From NCBI GenBank assembly GCA_947174575.1, contig CAMWJM010000051.1, positions 1 through 7,835 of the forward strand: DNA of 7,835 nt. The letters run 5' to 3'. The DNA comes from an uncultured Alistipes sp. GTDB taxonomy: Bacteria; Bacteroidota; Bacteroidia; Bacteroidales; Rikenellaceae. Position 1 is the first letter of the stretch, and every line of letters starts with the position of its first letter. Shown piece after piece: positions 1 through 7,217 of the stretch. The notes under the pieces were generated by a model that saw nothing but the letters and a program-made list of their open reading frames with translations, made no database searches and had not been told where the DNA came from. The position numbers and the translations under genes were made by a program.

Positions 1-2076
1 CAGGAGCGGCCGGACGAGCGGCCGGGCGTTCCGGACTCGGGCAAGGAGTGGTGGAACGCCAATCCCTCCTATGTCCAGCCGATTCCGGAGGTTTACGTTA
101 CGGCGCGGCGGCCGATGAAAGAAATCGGTATGCAGCAGACCAAACTCGATTCGGCGGTGCTGAAAGAGAATATCGCCCTCTCGATGGCCGACGTGCTGAC
201 GTTCAATTCGTCGATCTTCGTCAAGCAATACGGCCGCGCCACGCTCTCGACCGTGGCGTTCCGCGGCACCTCGCCCTCGCATACGCAGGTAACATGGAAC
301 GGCATGCGCATCAACTCGCCGATGCTGGGCATGACCGACTTTTCGATGATTCCGTCGTACTTCATCGACGACGCCTCGCTGCTGCACGGCACCTCGTCGG
401 TCAACGAGACGGGCGGCGGACTGGGCGGTGCCGTGAAACTCTCCACGAAACCCGCCGAAGCCGACGGATTCGGGTTGCAATACGTGCAGGGCGTCGGGTC
501 GTTCAAGACGTTCGACGAATTTTTGCGCCTGACTTACGGCGACAAGCATTGGCAGGTCTCGACACGGGCAGTCTATTCATCTTCCGACAACGATTTCAAG
601 TACAGGAACTACAACAAGAAGATGAATATCTATGACGATGACCACCAAATCGTCGGCACCTACTATCCTACCGAACGCAACAAATGCGGTGCGTTCCGTG
701 ATTTTCACATCTTGCAGGAGGTGTACTACAATACCGGCCGCGGCGACCGCTTCGGATTGCAGGCGTGGTTCCTCGACTCGAAGCGCGGCGTGCCGATGCT
801 GTCGGTCGATCACCGCTCGGACGACGAATACGTGAACGAGCAGACGGAGCAGACCTTTCGCGGCATTCTGTCGTGGGACCGGCTGCGCGGCAACTACAAA
901 GTAGGCTTGCGCGCCGGCTATATCCATACGGGACAGGGCTACGATTTCTCGAAGGACAAAGGCAACGGCACGATGGCGGAGATGATCCGCTCGCGCAGCA
1001 AGATAAACACGTTGTACGGACAGGCTGAGGGTGAATACTACATCGGCAAGAAATGGCTCTTCATGGCGAATGTCTCGGTGCACCAGCATTTCGTGGAGAG
1101 CCGCGACAAGAATGTCCTCGAACTCAATTCGCAGTCGTTGGCGCAGGGGAATAACAAGAAAGTGGTCGTGGGATATGATAAGGGGCGCGTTGAAGTATCG
1201 GCCTATGCCTCGGCCAAGTGGATGCCGACCGAGCGGCTCGGACTGGCGCTGGCACTGCGCGAAGAGATGTACGGCGAGGAGTGGTCGCCCGTCATTCCGG
1301 CCTTTTTCGCCGACTATGTGGTCTCGAAACGCGGCAGCATCGTAGCCAAAGCCTCCGTATCGCGCAACTATCGCTTTCCGACGCTTAACGACCTCTACTT
1401 CCTGCCGGGCGGCAATCCCGATCTGAAAAAGGAGCAGGGGTTCACCTACGACGCCGGATTTTCGTTCGCCGTGGGTAAGGAGGGCATCTATTCGCTCAAC
1501 GGTTCGGCGACGTGGTTCGACTCGTATATCGACGACTGGATCGTGTGGCTGCCGACGTTCAAGGGTTTCTGGACACCGAAAAACGTCAAGCAGGTACACG
1601 CCTACGGTGTCGAACTGAAAGCCGATGCAACAGTGCGGCTGTCTGAAAACTGGCAGTTAGGTGCAAACGCCTCTTTCTCGTGGACGCCCTCGATCAACCG
1701 CGGCGACCCGGTGGACTGGGCCGACAAGGCGATCGGCAAACAGCTGGTCTATGTCCCCGAATACTCCGCGTCGGCGACAGGCCAATTGTCGTACCGATCG
1801 TGGCGTCTCGTTTACAAGTGGTGCTATTACAGCGAGCGTTTCACTACCTCGGACAACGACATGAAAAGCAAGATCTCGCGCGTATTGCCCTACTACATGA
1901 GCGACGTGTCGCTGGAAAAACTCTTTTCGCTGCATTGGTCGGATTTCTCGGTCAAGGTGGCCATAAAGAACCTTTTCAACGAGGAGTACGAATCGGTGCT
2001 CTCGCGTCCCATGCCGCGCATGAATTTCGAGGTATTCCTCGATATACGGCCCAAGTGGGGTAAAAAGAGGCCCTAA
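1..2076 (+). CDS. TonB-dependent outer-membrane receptor, 5' end cut by the window
   Basis: This is the C-terminal 691 residues of an outer-membrane beta-barrel receptor that imports a scarce ligand using energy passed on by TonB. The frame is open from base 1, so the signal peptide and true start lie upstream; the ATG at 115 is internal. A TonB-box-like stretch EVYVTA is at visible residues 30-35. The plug domain follows (about 50-150), with FRGTS (87-91), NGMRIN (100-105) and a glycine-rich GGGLGGAV (138-145), all typical of the family. The rest is alternating aromatic/polar barrel strands, ending with the characteristic NLFNEEY motif (about 657-663) and a final strand near RPMPRMNFEVFLDI. 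The small plug and single-chain layout suit BtuB/siderophore-type receptors better than SusC-type glycan receptors, and no SusD gene follows. The ligand is unknown. The next gene starts 64 bases on with no obvious promoter between, so co-transcription is likely. Confidence 0.93.
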   Translation, partial: QERPDERPGVPDSGKEWWNANPSYVQPIPEVYVTARRPMKEIGMQQTKLDSAVLKENIALSMADVLTFNSSIFVKQYGRATLSTVAFRGTSPSHTQVTWNGMRINSPMLGMTDFSMIPSYFIDDASLLHGTSSVNETGGGLGGAVKLSTKPAEADGFGLQYVQGVGSFKTFDEFLRLTYGDKHWQVSTRAVYSSSDNDFKYRNYNKKMNIYDDDHQIVGTYYPTERNKCGAFRDFHILQEVYYNTGRGDRFGLQAWFLDSKRGVPMLSVDHRSDDEYVNEQTEQTFRGILSWDRLRGNYKVGLRAGYIHTGQGYDFSKDKGNGTMAEMIRSRSKINTLYGQAEGEYYIGKKWLFMANVSVHQHFVESRDKNVLELNSQSLAQGNNKKVVVGYDKGRVEVSAYASAKWMPTERLGLALALREEMYGEEWSPVIPAFFADYVVSKRGSIVAKASVSRNYRFPTLNDLYFLPGGNPDLKKEQGFTYDAGFSFAVGKEGIYSLNGSATWFDSYIDDWIVWLPTFKGFWTPKNVKQVHAYGVELKADATVRLSENWQLGANASFSWTPSINRGDPVDWADKAIGKQLVYVPEYSASATGQLSYRSWRLVYKWCYYSERFTTSDNDMKSKISRVLPYYMSDVSLEKLFSLHWSDFSVKVAIKNLFNEEYESVLSRPMPRMNFEVFLDIRPKWGKKRP

Positions 2077-2140
2077 TCCGCCACACCGCCGCCGGCTCCG
2101 GGCGCGGCATTTGCACAGAATGCCATACAAAACGCATCCC

Positions 2141-3580
2141 ATGAACCGTTTTTTTTGTCTGGCACTGTTTTGCCTGCTCCCTGTTTTTTGCTTTGCTCAT
2201 TCGGGCAAGGCGCGCTTCCACATCGTCGTCGACACCGACGGCGCGGCCGACGACCTGCGCGCCCTCTGCATGCTTCTGGGTAATCGCGAAGCCGAGATCC
2301 TGGCCGTCACCACCTCCGACGGCGCCTGCACTCCGGCCCGCTCGGCCGCCGCGGTGAGCGGACTGCTCCGGACGCTCTACCACGAGGGCATCCCCGTAGG
2401 CTGCGGACGCCCGACCTGCACAACGCCCCCGCCCTGGCGCGCCATGTCCGAGCAGATCGACTGGGGCGGCCCGGCCGCAGTCGCCGAGTGGCCCGATGCC
2501 CCGGAGCTGCTGGCCGCGACGATCGAAAACGAGGAGGAACCGATCGTCGTCCTCGCCTTGGGCGCCCTGACCAATATCGACGATCTGCTGGCCGCACGGC
2601 CCGCGCTCAAACACCGCATCGCCCGCATCGTGTGGTACAACGACTGCGACCGGCCGCTGGAAAGCGCCAACTACGGCGCCGATCCGGAGGCGGCCCGCCG
2701 GGTGCTGGCATGCGGCATCCCGATCGCCGTGGTTTCGCAGGCTCCCGGCAGCCCGATCCGCATCTCGCCCGCCTGGCTCGACTCCGTGGCCTGCGTACCG
2801 ACACCCTATGCCCGCCGAATCGCGGCGACGCACCGCCGACCGCCGCTCTCCCGCTCGATCGCCCGGCGGCACCTCCGAGCCTGGGACGATCTGGCGGTGC
2901 TCTACCTCTTCGCACCGGAACGATTCGAACATCGTCCCCTCACGCCCGACGTGACGGCCTGCACGCCGCACGACCTTGACGAAACGGCTTTCTGCACGGC
3001 GACCCTGGCCCTCCTGCGCGGCAAACCCGACGCCGAAAGCCGGGTGTTTTATGGGTTTCCCCTCGATCCCGCCTGCTACGCCGAAGACGTCCGCCCCGCA
3101 CTGGAGCAGGCGCTCGCCCTCCATGGCCCGAGCGAATGGCGCGCGGCCGTGCTGACCAACGAACTCCACGGCCATCTGGGCATCTATGCGACGATCGGCG
3201 TGAAGATGGGCATCCGCGCCCGCGAATATTTCGACATCGGCGTCGACGACATCGAAGCGACCACCTATGCCGGTCATCGTCCGCCCGTGAGCTGCATGAA
3301 CGACGGTCTGCAAGTCGGCACCGGCGCAACGGTGGGTCACGGCCTGCTCCGCGTGGCCGAGTGCGACGCCCCGCGCCCCGAAGCGCAGTTCCGCTTCAAG
3401 AACCGAACGATCCGCCTGCGTCTCAAACCCGAATATGCGACCCGCATCCGCCGCGACGTGGAGCGCGGCATCCGCCTCCACGGCGCCGACACCGAACCCT
3501 ACTGGCAGTATATCCGTGCATTGGCCCTGCGCTACTGGGTCGAATTCGACCGCCACGAAATATTCGAACTCACGGAATAA
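2141..3580 (+). CDS. Secreted nucleoside hydrolase-FmdE fusion protein
   Basis: This is a two-domain exported protein of 479 residues. An N-terminal signal peptide (about 1-19, hydrophobic core LALFCLLPVF, likely cut after FCFA) predicts export; no good lipobox is seen. Residues about 25-300 are an inosine/uridine-preferring nucleoside hydrolase fold: DTDGAADD (31-38) is the Ca-binding aspartate motif, LALGALTNID (138-147) matches the GPLTN loop, ESANYGADPEAARRVL (174-189) matches the substrate-loop region, and WDDLAVLYLFAPERF (248-262) carries the late Asp. Residues about 335-479 resemble FmdE (Pfam Fmd family): HGH (343-345) and SCMNDGLQVGTGATVGHG (384-401) are kept, but the usual CPG after HGH is GIY and the TGCT cysteine is Ala. 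The ATG at 2141 was chosen because it directly precedes the signal peptide; a TTG at 2111 and an ATG at 2120 would add charged residues. It follows the receptor gene closely, suggesting it processes or binds the imported ligand. The reaction is not known. Confidence 0.85.
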   Translation: MNRFFCLALFCLLPVFCFAHSGKARFHIVVDTDGAADDLRALCMLLGNREAEILAVTTSDGACTPARSAAAVSGLLRTLYHEGIPVGCGRPTCTTPPPWRAMSEQIDWGGPAAVAEWPDAPELLAATIENEEEPIVVLALGALTNIDDLLAARPALKHRIARIVWYNDCDRPLESANYGADPEAARRVLACGIPIAVVSQAPGSPIRISPAWLDSVACVPTPYARRIAATHRRPPLSRSIARRHLRAWDDLAVLYLFAPERFEHRPLTPDVTACTPHDLDETAFCTATLALLRGKPDAESRVFYGFPLDPACYAEDVRPALEQALALHGPSEWRAAVLTNELHGHLGIYATIGVKMGIRAREYFDIGVDDIEATTYAGHRPPVSCMNDGLQVGTGATVGHGLLRVAECDAPRPEAQFRFKNRTIRLRLKPEYATRIRRDVERGIRLHGADTEPYWQYIRALALRYWVEFDRHEIFELTE

Positions 3581-3591
3581 ATATTTTTACC

Positions 3592-3625
3592 TTGCCGAAT
3601 TGTCCTCACGTTGCTCGGGCGATCC
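3592..3625. repeat. 34-bp direct repeat, copy 1
   Basis: Reads from ttgccgaattg to gctcgggcgatcc and matches 3735-3768 at 32 of 34 positions by eye. It begins only 11 bases after the stop codon of the FmdE-fusion gene. It may belong to a dispersed intergenic repeat family; that is an inference, as only two copies are in view. Confidence 0.85.
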
Positions 3626-3652
3626 TTTGAGAATTCGAAGTGCGAAGCACTC

Positions 3653-3692
3653 GCGGGGCGACCATTGAAAATAGATATATCTTTCGCCCCGC
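3653..3692. repeat. Inverted repeat, 9-bp arms
   Basis: Arms gcggggcga (3653-3661) and tcgccccgc (3684-3692) are perfect complements around an AT-rich 22-base loop that itself contains agatatatct. No T-run follows on either strand, so a classical terminator is not supported; it could be a transcript-stabilising 3' structure or part of the repeat element. Confidence 0.6.
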
Positions 3693-3734
3693 AACCCCCG
3701 CAATTTGTGAGCATGCCTGTTTTCGAGAAAAAGA

Positions 3735-3768
3735 TTGCGGAATTGCCCTCACGTTGCTCGGGCGATCC
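3735..3768. repeat. 34-bp direct repeat, copy 2
   Basis: Second copy of the 3592-3625 repeat in the same orientation, 143 bases further on, with two differences (c/g and t/c). The sequences after the two copies are unrelated, so the repeat boundary on that side is sharp. Confidence 0.85.
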
Positions 3769-3832
3769 CCATGCTGCCGCAGGCGTCCCTACAAAACGAA
3801 GGAAGAATACGGCTGCGATGCAGTACCTTTTA

Positions 3833-3878
3833 TTTTCGAGGCGGCGGTCACGACAAATCCGCACCGCCGCCCCGAAAA
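3833..3878. repeat. Long GC-rich inverted repeat, 16-bp arms
   Basis: Arms ttttcgaggcggcggt (3833-3848) and accgccgccccgaaaa (3863-3878) pair over 16 positions with one mismatch (a G-U wobble in minus-strand RNA) around a 14-base loop. It lies just past the tRNA-Ser terminator. No T-tract follows on either strand. It may act as a second barrier to transcription from either side. Confidence 0.7.
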
Positions 3879-3879
3879 C

Positions 3880-3907
3880 AAAAAAAGGTTGCAAACATGT
3901 TGCAACC
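3880..3907 (-). terminator. Intrinsic terminator of tRNA-Ser
   Basis: On the minus strand GGTTGCAA (3907-3900) and TTGCAACC (3894-3887) form a perfect 8-bp stem with a 5-base loop, followed by seven Ts (3886-3880). It begins 20 bases after the tRNA 3' end, the right place to end that transcript. Confidence 0.88.
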
Positions 3908-3927
3908 CGTATTCTTCTTTTGTTTTG

Positions 3928-4012
3928 CGGAAAGAGAGGGATTCGAACCCCCGGAACCTCGCGGTTCAACGGTTTTCAAGACCGCCGCAATCGACCACTC
4001 TGCCATCTTTCC
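3928..4012 (-). tRNA. tRNA-Ser (anticodon UGA)
   Basis: The minus strand folds into a complete 85-nt class II tRNA. The acceptor arms GGAAAGA and TCTTTCC are perfectly complementary with discriminator G, as expected for tRNA-Ser. The anticodon stem GCGGT/ACCGT closes the loop CTTGAAA, giving anticodon TGA, which reads UCA and related serine codons. A long variable arm GAACC-GCGA-GGTTC and a T-arm GGGGG-TTCGAAT-CCCTC complete it. The CCA end is not encoded. It has its own promoter and terminator, so it is a single-gene transcription unit, divergent from the HU gene. Confidence 0.97.
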
Positions 4013-4017
4013 GAGGG

Positions 4018-4049
4018 CAAAAGTAGCATGGATTTTCGATTCTGCCAAA
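4018..4049 (-). promoter_or_regulatory. Bacteroidota-type promoter for tRNA-Ser
   Basis: The minus strand carries TTTG (4049-4046), a 20-base spacer, and TACTTTTG (4025-4018), an exact match to TAnnTTTG. This is the housekeeping promoter form of Bacteroidota. The -7 box ends five bases before the mature tRNA 5' end, so the leader would be very short. Confidence 0.85.
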
Positions 4050-4105
4050 TCCTGGCCCCGCATATTTGAACCCGGTGTCCGCAAAGCCCGAATTGCTGCG
4101 ATAAT

Positions 4106-4137
4106 TTTTCGCCTTTTACAAAATTTAATTAACTTTG
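4106..4137 (+). promoter_or_regulatory. Probable promoter for the HU gene
   Basis: TAACTTTG at 4130-4137 is a perfect TAnnTTTG -7 box. The upstream element 20 bases away is a T-run (TTTT, 4106-4109) instead of TTTG, so the -33 match is weak. Transcription would start near 4144 and give a leader of about 30 bases before the ATG at 4174. Confidence 0.72.
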
Positions 4138-4173
4138 CCCTCACTTACTCAATGTATTGTCCCTCGCCCCGCC

Positions 4174-4434
4174 ATGAACAAAACGCAATTGATCGAAGCC
4201 GTCGCGTCCGACACCCGCATGACCAAAATCGAAGCCCGCAAAGCCGTGGATGCCATGATCCGCGCCACCGTCGATGCGCTTCGCGAAGGCGAGCGGCTCA
4301 CGTTGACCGGTCTGGGGACGTTCAGCATCCAACAGAAAAACGAGCGAGTGGGCCGCAATCCGCGCACGGGGGCTGCCGTGAAGATTCCGCCCCGCAAAGT
4401 CATCAAATTCCGGTCTACGGTCGACATCGAGTAG
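4174..4434 (+). CDS. HU-family nucleoid DNA-binding protein
   Basis: This 86-residue protein belongs to the HU/IHF family of small basic dimeric proteins that bend and compact DNA. The N-terminal helices [11 protein letters not shown]...[13 protein letters not shown] are typical. The GLGTF turn (46-50) corresponds to the family GFGTF, and [10 protein letters not shown] (57-66) is the tip of the DNA-binding arm, with Pro63 the residue that intercalates into DNA. The C-terminal part [10 protein letters not shown] completes the arm and core. The ATG at 4174 gives the normal HU length; a TTG at 4135 in the same frame lies inside the promoter and is not credible. It is preceded by its own promoter and followed after 27 bases by the aminotransferase gene, so the two may share a transcript. 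HU versus an IHF-like paralogue cannot be decided here. Confidence 0.94.
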   Translation: MNKTQLIEAVASDTRMTKIEARKAVDAMIRATVDALREGERLTLTGLGTFSIQQKNERVGRNPRTGAAVKIPPRKVIKFRSTVDIE

Positions 4435-4461
4435 CCGCCCGCTCGGAAAACCCCGAATCCC

Positions 4462-5682
4462 ATGCCCGAAATTTCGCAACGCGCCGAGCAGATGCCGGCC
4501 TCGCCGATCCGCAAACTCGTGCCCCTGGCCGAAGCGGCCCGCGCCCGCGGCATCGAAATCTTCCATCTGAACATCGGCCAGCCCGACCTGCCCTCGCCGC
4601 AAGCGGGACTCGACGCGCTGAAAAAGATCGATCGCACGATCCTCGAATACAGCCCCAGCGACGGCTACCGCTCGCTGCGCGAGAAACTGGTGGGCTACTA
4701 CGAGCAGTACCAGATCAAGCTCTCGCCCGAGGACATCATCGTCACCGCCGGCGGCTCCGAAGCGGTGCTGTTCGCGTTCATGTCGTGTCTGAATCCGGGC
4801 GACGAAATCATCGTTCCCGAACCGGCCTATGCCAACTACATGGCGTTCGCCATCTCGGCCGGCGCTAAAATCCGCCCCGTGGTCTCGTCGATCGAGCAGG
4901 GGTTCGCGCTGCCCGATGTCGCGGAGTTCGAGAAGCTCATCAACTCCCGCACGCGCGGCATCCTGATCTGCAACCCCAACAACCCCACGGGCTACCTCTA
5001 TTCGCGGCGCGAAATGAACCGCATCCGCGATCTGGTGAAGAAATACGACCTCTTTTTGTTTTCGGACGAAGTGTACCGCGAGTTCATCTATACGGGTTCG
5101 CCCTACATCTCGGCCTGCCACCTGGAGGGGATCGAACAGAACGTGGTGCTGATCGATTCGGTGTCGAAGCGCTATTCGGAGTGCGGCATCCGCATCGGAG
5201 CGCTCATCACCAAGAACAAAACGCTGCGCGATGCGGTGATGAAATTCTGCCAGGCCCGCCTTTCGCCCCCGCTGCTGGGACAGATCGTCGCCGAAGCGTC
5301 GATCGAAGCGCCCCGCTCCTACAGCACGGAGGTCTACGAAGAGTATATCGAGCGGCGCAAGTGCCTGATCGACGGGTTGAACCGCATTCCGGGCGTCTAC
5401 TCGCCCATACCCATGGGCGCGTTCTACACCGTGGCGCGGCTCCCGGTCGACGACAGCGACAAGTTCTGCGCCTGGTGTCTGGAGGAGTTCAGCTACGAGA
5501 ACCAGACCGTCATGCTCGCCCCGGCCTCGGGCTTCTACTCCGATCCGACCTACGGACGCAACGAGGTGCGCATAGCCTATGTACTCAAAAAAGAAGCCCT
5601 CGAACGCGCGCTGGTCGTGCTGCGCAAGGCGCTCGAAGCCTACAACGCCAAGATGTCGGGCTGCTTGGCGGTCGATTTGTGA
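4462..5682 (+). CDS. Class I/II PLP-dependent aminotransferase
   Basis: This 406-residue cytoplasmic enzyme has fold type I aminotransferase signatures in order: [11 protein letters not shown] (36-46), [13 protein letters not shown] (62-74, with the tyrosine that contacts PLP phosphate of the other subunit), TAGGSEAV (95-102), NPNNPTG (171-177, Asn174 contacting PLP), SDEVY (201-205, Asp202 pairing with the pyridine nitrogen), [14 protein letters not shown] (233-246, Lys236 as the Schiff-base lysine and Arg244 at the phosphate) and NEVRIAY (367-373, Arg370 for the substrate carboxylate). Length fits the aspartate/aromatic aminotransferase group. The amino-acid substrate cannot be assigned from motifs. 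It follows the HU gene by 27 bases. Its last 14 codons and stop overlap, tail to tail, the end of the reverse transcriptase gene on the other strand; the last few residues (MSGCLAVDL) may therefore be non-ancestral. Confidence 0.93.
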   Translation: MPEISQRAEQMPASPIRKLVPLAEAARARGIEIFHLNIGQPDLPSPQAGLDALKKIDRTILEYSPSDGYRSLREKLVGYYEQYQIKLSPEDIIVTAGGSEAVLFAFMSCLNPGDEIIVPEPAYANYMAFAISAGAKIRPVVSSIEQGFALPDVAEFEKLINSRTRGILICNPNNPTGYLYSRREMNRIRDLVKKYDLFLFSDEVYREFIYTGSPYISACHLEGIEQNVVLIDSVSKRYSECGIRIGALITKNKTLRDAVMKFCQARLSPPLLGQIVAEASIEAPRSYSTEVYEEYIERRKCLIDGLNRIPGVYSPIPMGAFYTVARLPVDDSDKFCAWCLEEFSYENQTVMLAPASGFYSDPTYGRNEVRIAYVLKKEALERALVVLRKALEAYNAKMSGCLAVDL

Positions 5683-6833
5683 GGGATGAATTTCTTGTAG
5701 TTCTCGGTGAAGCGACCCCGTTCGTAGAGCCACGGATTGCGGCCGATCATCCTGCGGATGAAGTTCCGGCAGTTGAGATGCTGCATGTAGCCTAAATAGG
5801 AGTTGATCGTGGCCACCATCAGCCGGGGCGGCCGGTGGCAGACGCTCCGCATCTGGCGGTTGATGCGCCGCTTGGTCTTGTTGATCAGATAGCGGCGATA
5901 GGGTTTGATGTTGGTGCCCAGGAAGTTGATCCCCTTGGTCACCTCCTGCAGATAGATTTTGTCGGGGTGGAGATTCAGCCCCAGTTCCTCGCGCAAGAAC
6001 GTCCGGATGATAGGCACCAGCTGCATCAATCGGAACCGGTCGCTGCCGACGATATAAAAATCGTCCACATAGCGCCCGTAGTGCTTCACGTGCAACGTCC
6101 GTTTGATGAAATCGTCGAGTTTCGAGAGGTAGACATTACTGAAAAGCTGCGACGTGAGATTGCCGATCGGCAACCCGCAGCTTTCCGGGGTGTGGAACAG
6201 GCTTTTGGAGGGCGGCAGGCCGACCCACTGCTTCTGGTTGCCGCGCACTTCGCAGTTCTTGGTCGGGTCGTTGAACACGATTTCGCGCGTCAGAAACCGG
6301 ATCAGGTCGTAGTCGAGCAGCTGCTCCCACGTTTGCTGCCCGCAGACCCGGCGCCGGGCGAAGCGATCGAGTTTCTGCGTGATGATGTCGTAGAGAATCT
6401 GCCGGTTGATGTTCATGAAATAGCCCTGGATGTCTAACTTGAGCAGATAACATTTCCACTGGAAATTGTTCGAGCACGACCGGATGTGGTGCTCCAGGCG
6501 GCCGATGCCGAAATGGGTGCCCATGCCCTTGCGACACGAATAGCTGTCGGTGATGAACGTCCGTTCGAACAGCGGGCAGACATAGTTCAATAGCAGATGA
6601 TGCACAACTCGGTCGCGGAAATCGGCGGCGAAAATCTCGCGTTTCACCGGCACGTTGGTGATGAAACAGATACTGCGGCCCACGCGGTAGGTGCGGTCTT
6701 CGATTTCGTGGTAGAGCTGCATGAGGTTGTCTTCGAGATCCATCTCGAAGCGCAACTGGCTGTAGGTGTTGCGTTTGTTTTCGCGGGCGTCGTAGTAAGC
6801 CTTGAAAATATCGGTCAGTAGTTTTTCATTCAT
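5640..6833 (-). CDS. Reverse transcriptase of a diversity-generating retroelement
   Basis: This 397-residue protein would copy the RNA of a template repeat into cDNA with random errors at adenines, which then replaces the variable repeat of a target gene. Motifs in order: REIFAADFRDRVVHHLL (65-81), the first catalytic Asp in LLKLDIQGYFMNI (130-142, Asp134), the DGR-typical LPIGNLTSQLFSNVYL (221-236), the catalytic YVDD (255-258) in YGRYVDDFYIV, GLNLHPDKIYL (285-295) and GINFLG (301-306). The thumb NSYLGYMQHLNCRN (344-357) also fits DGR enzymes. There is no maturase or endonuclease domain, so a group II intron is unlikely. The ATG at 6833 gives the usual DGR RT length and starts 46 bases after the nearer template repeat. 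The frame stays open upstream through that repeat to a TTG at 7040. Its 3' end overlaps the aminotransferase gene by 43 bases. GC content looks lower than in neighbouring genes. Confidence 0.93.
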   Translation of the reverse strand: MNEKLLTDIFKAYYDARENKRNTYSQLRFEMDLEDNLMQLYHEIEDRTYRVGRSICFITNVPVKREIFAADFRDRVVHHLLLNYVCPLFERTFITDSYSCRKGMGTHFGIGRLEHHIRSCSNNFQWKCYLLKLDIQGYFMNINRQILYDIITQKLDRFARRRVCGQQTWEQLLDYDLIRFLTREIVFNDPTKNCEVRGNQKQWVGLPPSKSLFHTPESCGLPIGNLTSQLFSNVYLSKLDDFIKRTLHVKHYGRYVDDFYIVGSDRFRLMQLVPIIRTFLREELGLNLHPDKIYLQEVTKGINFLGTNIKPYRRYLINKTKRRINRQMRSVCHRPPRLMVATINSYLGYMQHLNCRNFIRRMIGRNPWLYERGRFTENYKKFIPHKSTAKQPDILAL

Positions 6834-6844
6834 GGTTCGAAATC

Positions 6845-6875
6845 GCTGGTTTTTCGAAAAAAGATAAAAAACAGC
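6845..6875 (-). repeat. Hairpin between template repeat B and the RT gene
   Basis: Inverted arms gctggttttt (6845-6854) and aaaaaacagc (6866-6875) flank an 11-base loop, with one imperfect position. The minus strand reads GCTGTTTTTTATC then TTTTTTCG. A structure in the same place follows template repeat A (7406-7449). It may be the 3' boundary of the template RNA or a partial terminator before the RT gene. Confidence 0.6.
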
Positions 6876-6879
6876 CCGT

Positions 6880-7076
6880 CGTAGATGCTGGACGCAGCGC
6901 ACGGAGAAAGCATCGGCCCGATAGCCATTGTTCAGCGGGTTCACGTTACCCGAATTGAAGTTCAGATAGCCTCCGTTGATATTGCCTGCAGCATAAGACG
7001 AAGAAGACCAGTAGAGGCCGTTCGAGCCGACGTTCGTCAAGGCTCCCGACGCTGCGGCGCGGATGCCCGCGGCAGG
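6880..7076 (-). repeat. DGR template repeat, unit B (RT-proximal)
   Basis: This 197-nt segment aligns without gaps to 7455-7651, with about 49 differences by hand count. Read on the minus strand it encodes the end of a C-type-lectin-like/Fib_succ_major-style variable domain: SGALTNVGSNGLYWSSSSY, then LNFNSGNVNPLNNGYR, ending in AFSVRCVQHLR. It holds about ten AAC/AAT codons, the A-rich pattern expected where DGR templates direct mutation. Its last 32 nt (6880-6911), GC-rich and poor in A, are identical in unit A and look like the IMH-type 3' end. There is no proper start codon or N-terminal domain, and it lies just 5' of the RT gene, as templates usually do. That it is template and not an old variable repeat is an inference from position and lack of a gene. 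Confidence 0.8.
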
Positions 7077-7103
7077 GACATGACGTGCAATCGCTGGAAT
7101 GAA

Positions 7104-7189
7104 TGGCGGAAAGGGAACGGAATGGAAACGCGAATAATCCCCGCACGTCGGAAACGATTCGCTGTCGATTATTCATTAACTTTCCGCCA
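7104..7189 (-). ncRNA. Conserved 5' stem of template unit B
   Basis: On the minus strand TGGCGGAAAG (7189-7180) pairs perfectly with CTTTCCGCCA (7113-7104) across a 66-base loop. An inner 8-bp pairing (7132-7139 with 7167-7174) could extend the fold. The stem ends 27 bases before the template core, joined by a linker (ATTCCAGCGATTGC) also found in unit A. The matching stem in unit A has two compensatory pair changes. It is probably a 5' structural part of the template RNA. Confidence 0.65.
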
Positions 7190-7217
7190 GACTGGAATGA
7201 ATAACTAACGACCCCGC
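7190..7217 (-). repeat. Conserved leader segment of unit B
   Basis: The plus-strand text gactggaatga, aactaac and ccccgc recurs in unit A at 7744-7770 with a few changes. It lies directly outside the 5' stem, and similarity between the units ends at about its outer edge. It may mark the upstream boundary of the duplicated unit. No TAnnTTTG promoter is seen in it on the minus strand. Confidence 0.5.

Larger units (their letters stand above)
3581..3879. other. Gene-free intergenic stretch rich in repeats
   Basis: No convincing gene lies between the FmdE-fusion stop and the tRNA terminator. Short frames here lack family features and overlap repeats. What it does hold: two copies of a 34-bp direct repeat, a small hairpin AGTGC-GAA-GCACT (3639-3651), a 9-bp inverted repeat (3653-3692) and a 16-bp inverted repeat (3833-3878). 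No T-tract terminator for the upstream gene is obvious. Confidence 0.7.

Noticed and set aside
2111..2140. TTG at 2111 or ATG at 2120 as the start of the hydrolase-FmdE gene
   Set aside because: They would place 7-10 polar residues before a signal peptide that begins cleanly at the ATG at 2141.
1976..3556. Long open frame on the minus strand (526 codons)
   Set aside because: It lies opposite the receptor end and the FmdE fusion, shows no family motif, and is explained by GC-rich codon use in the real genes.
3592..3768. CRISPR array
   Set aside because: Only two repeat copies, with a spacer far too long and no cas genes.
3735..4868. Open frame on the plus strand running across the tRNA gene and HU
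   Set aside because: It crosses a complete tRNA, a terminator and a promoter, and reads HU and the aminotransferase out of frame.
4141..5733. Long open frame on the minus strand (530 codons) opposite HU and the aminotransferase
   Set aside because: Both sense genes have complete catalytic or binding motifs; the antisense frame has only low-complexity charged sequence.
5640..6833. Group II intron or retron reverse transcriptase
   Set aside because: No maturase/endonuclease domain or intron RNA structure is seen, and the GNLTSQ motif plus adjacent template-like repeats fit a DGR better.
7104..7189. Invertible promoter flanked by the 10-bp inverted repeats
   Set aside because: The enclosed DNA is very short (66 and 44 bases), there is no promoter match inside, no recombinase gene is near, and the compensatory changes favour an RNA stem.
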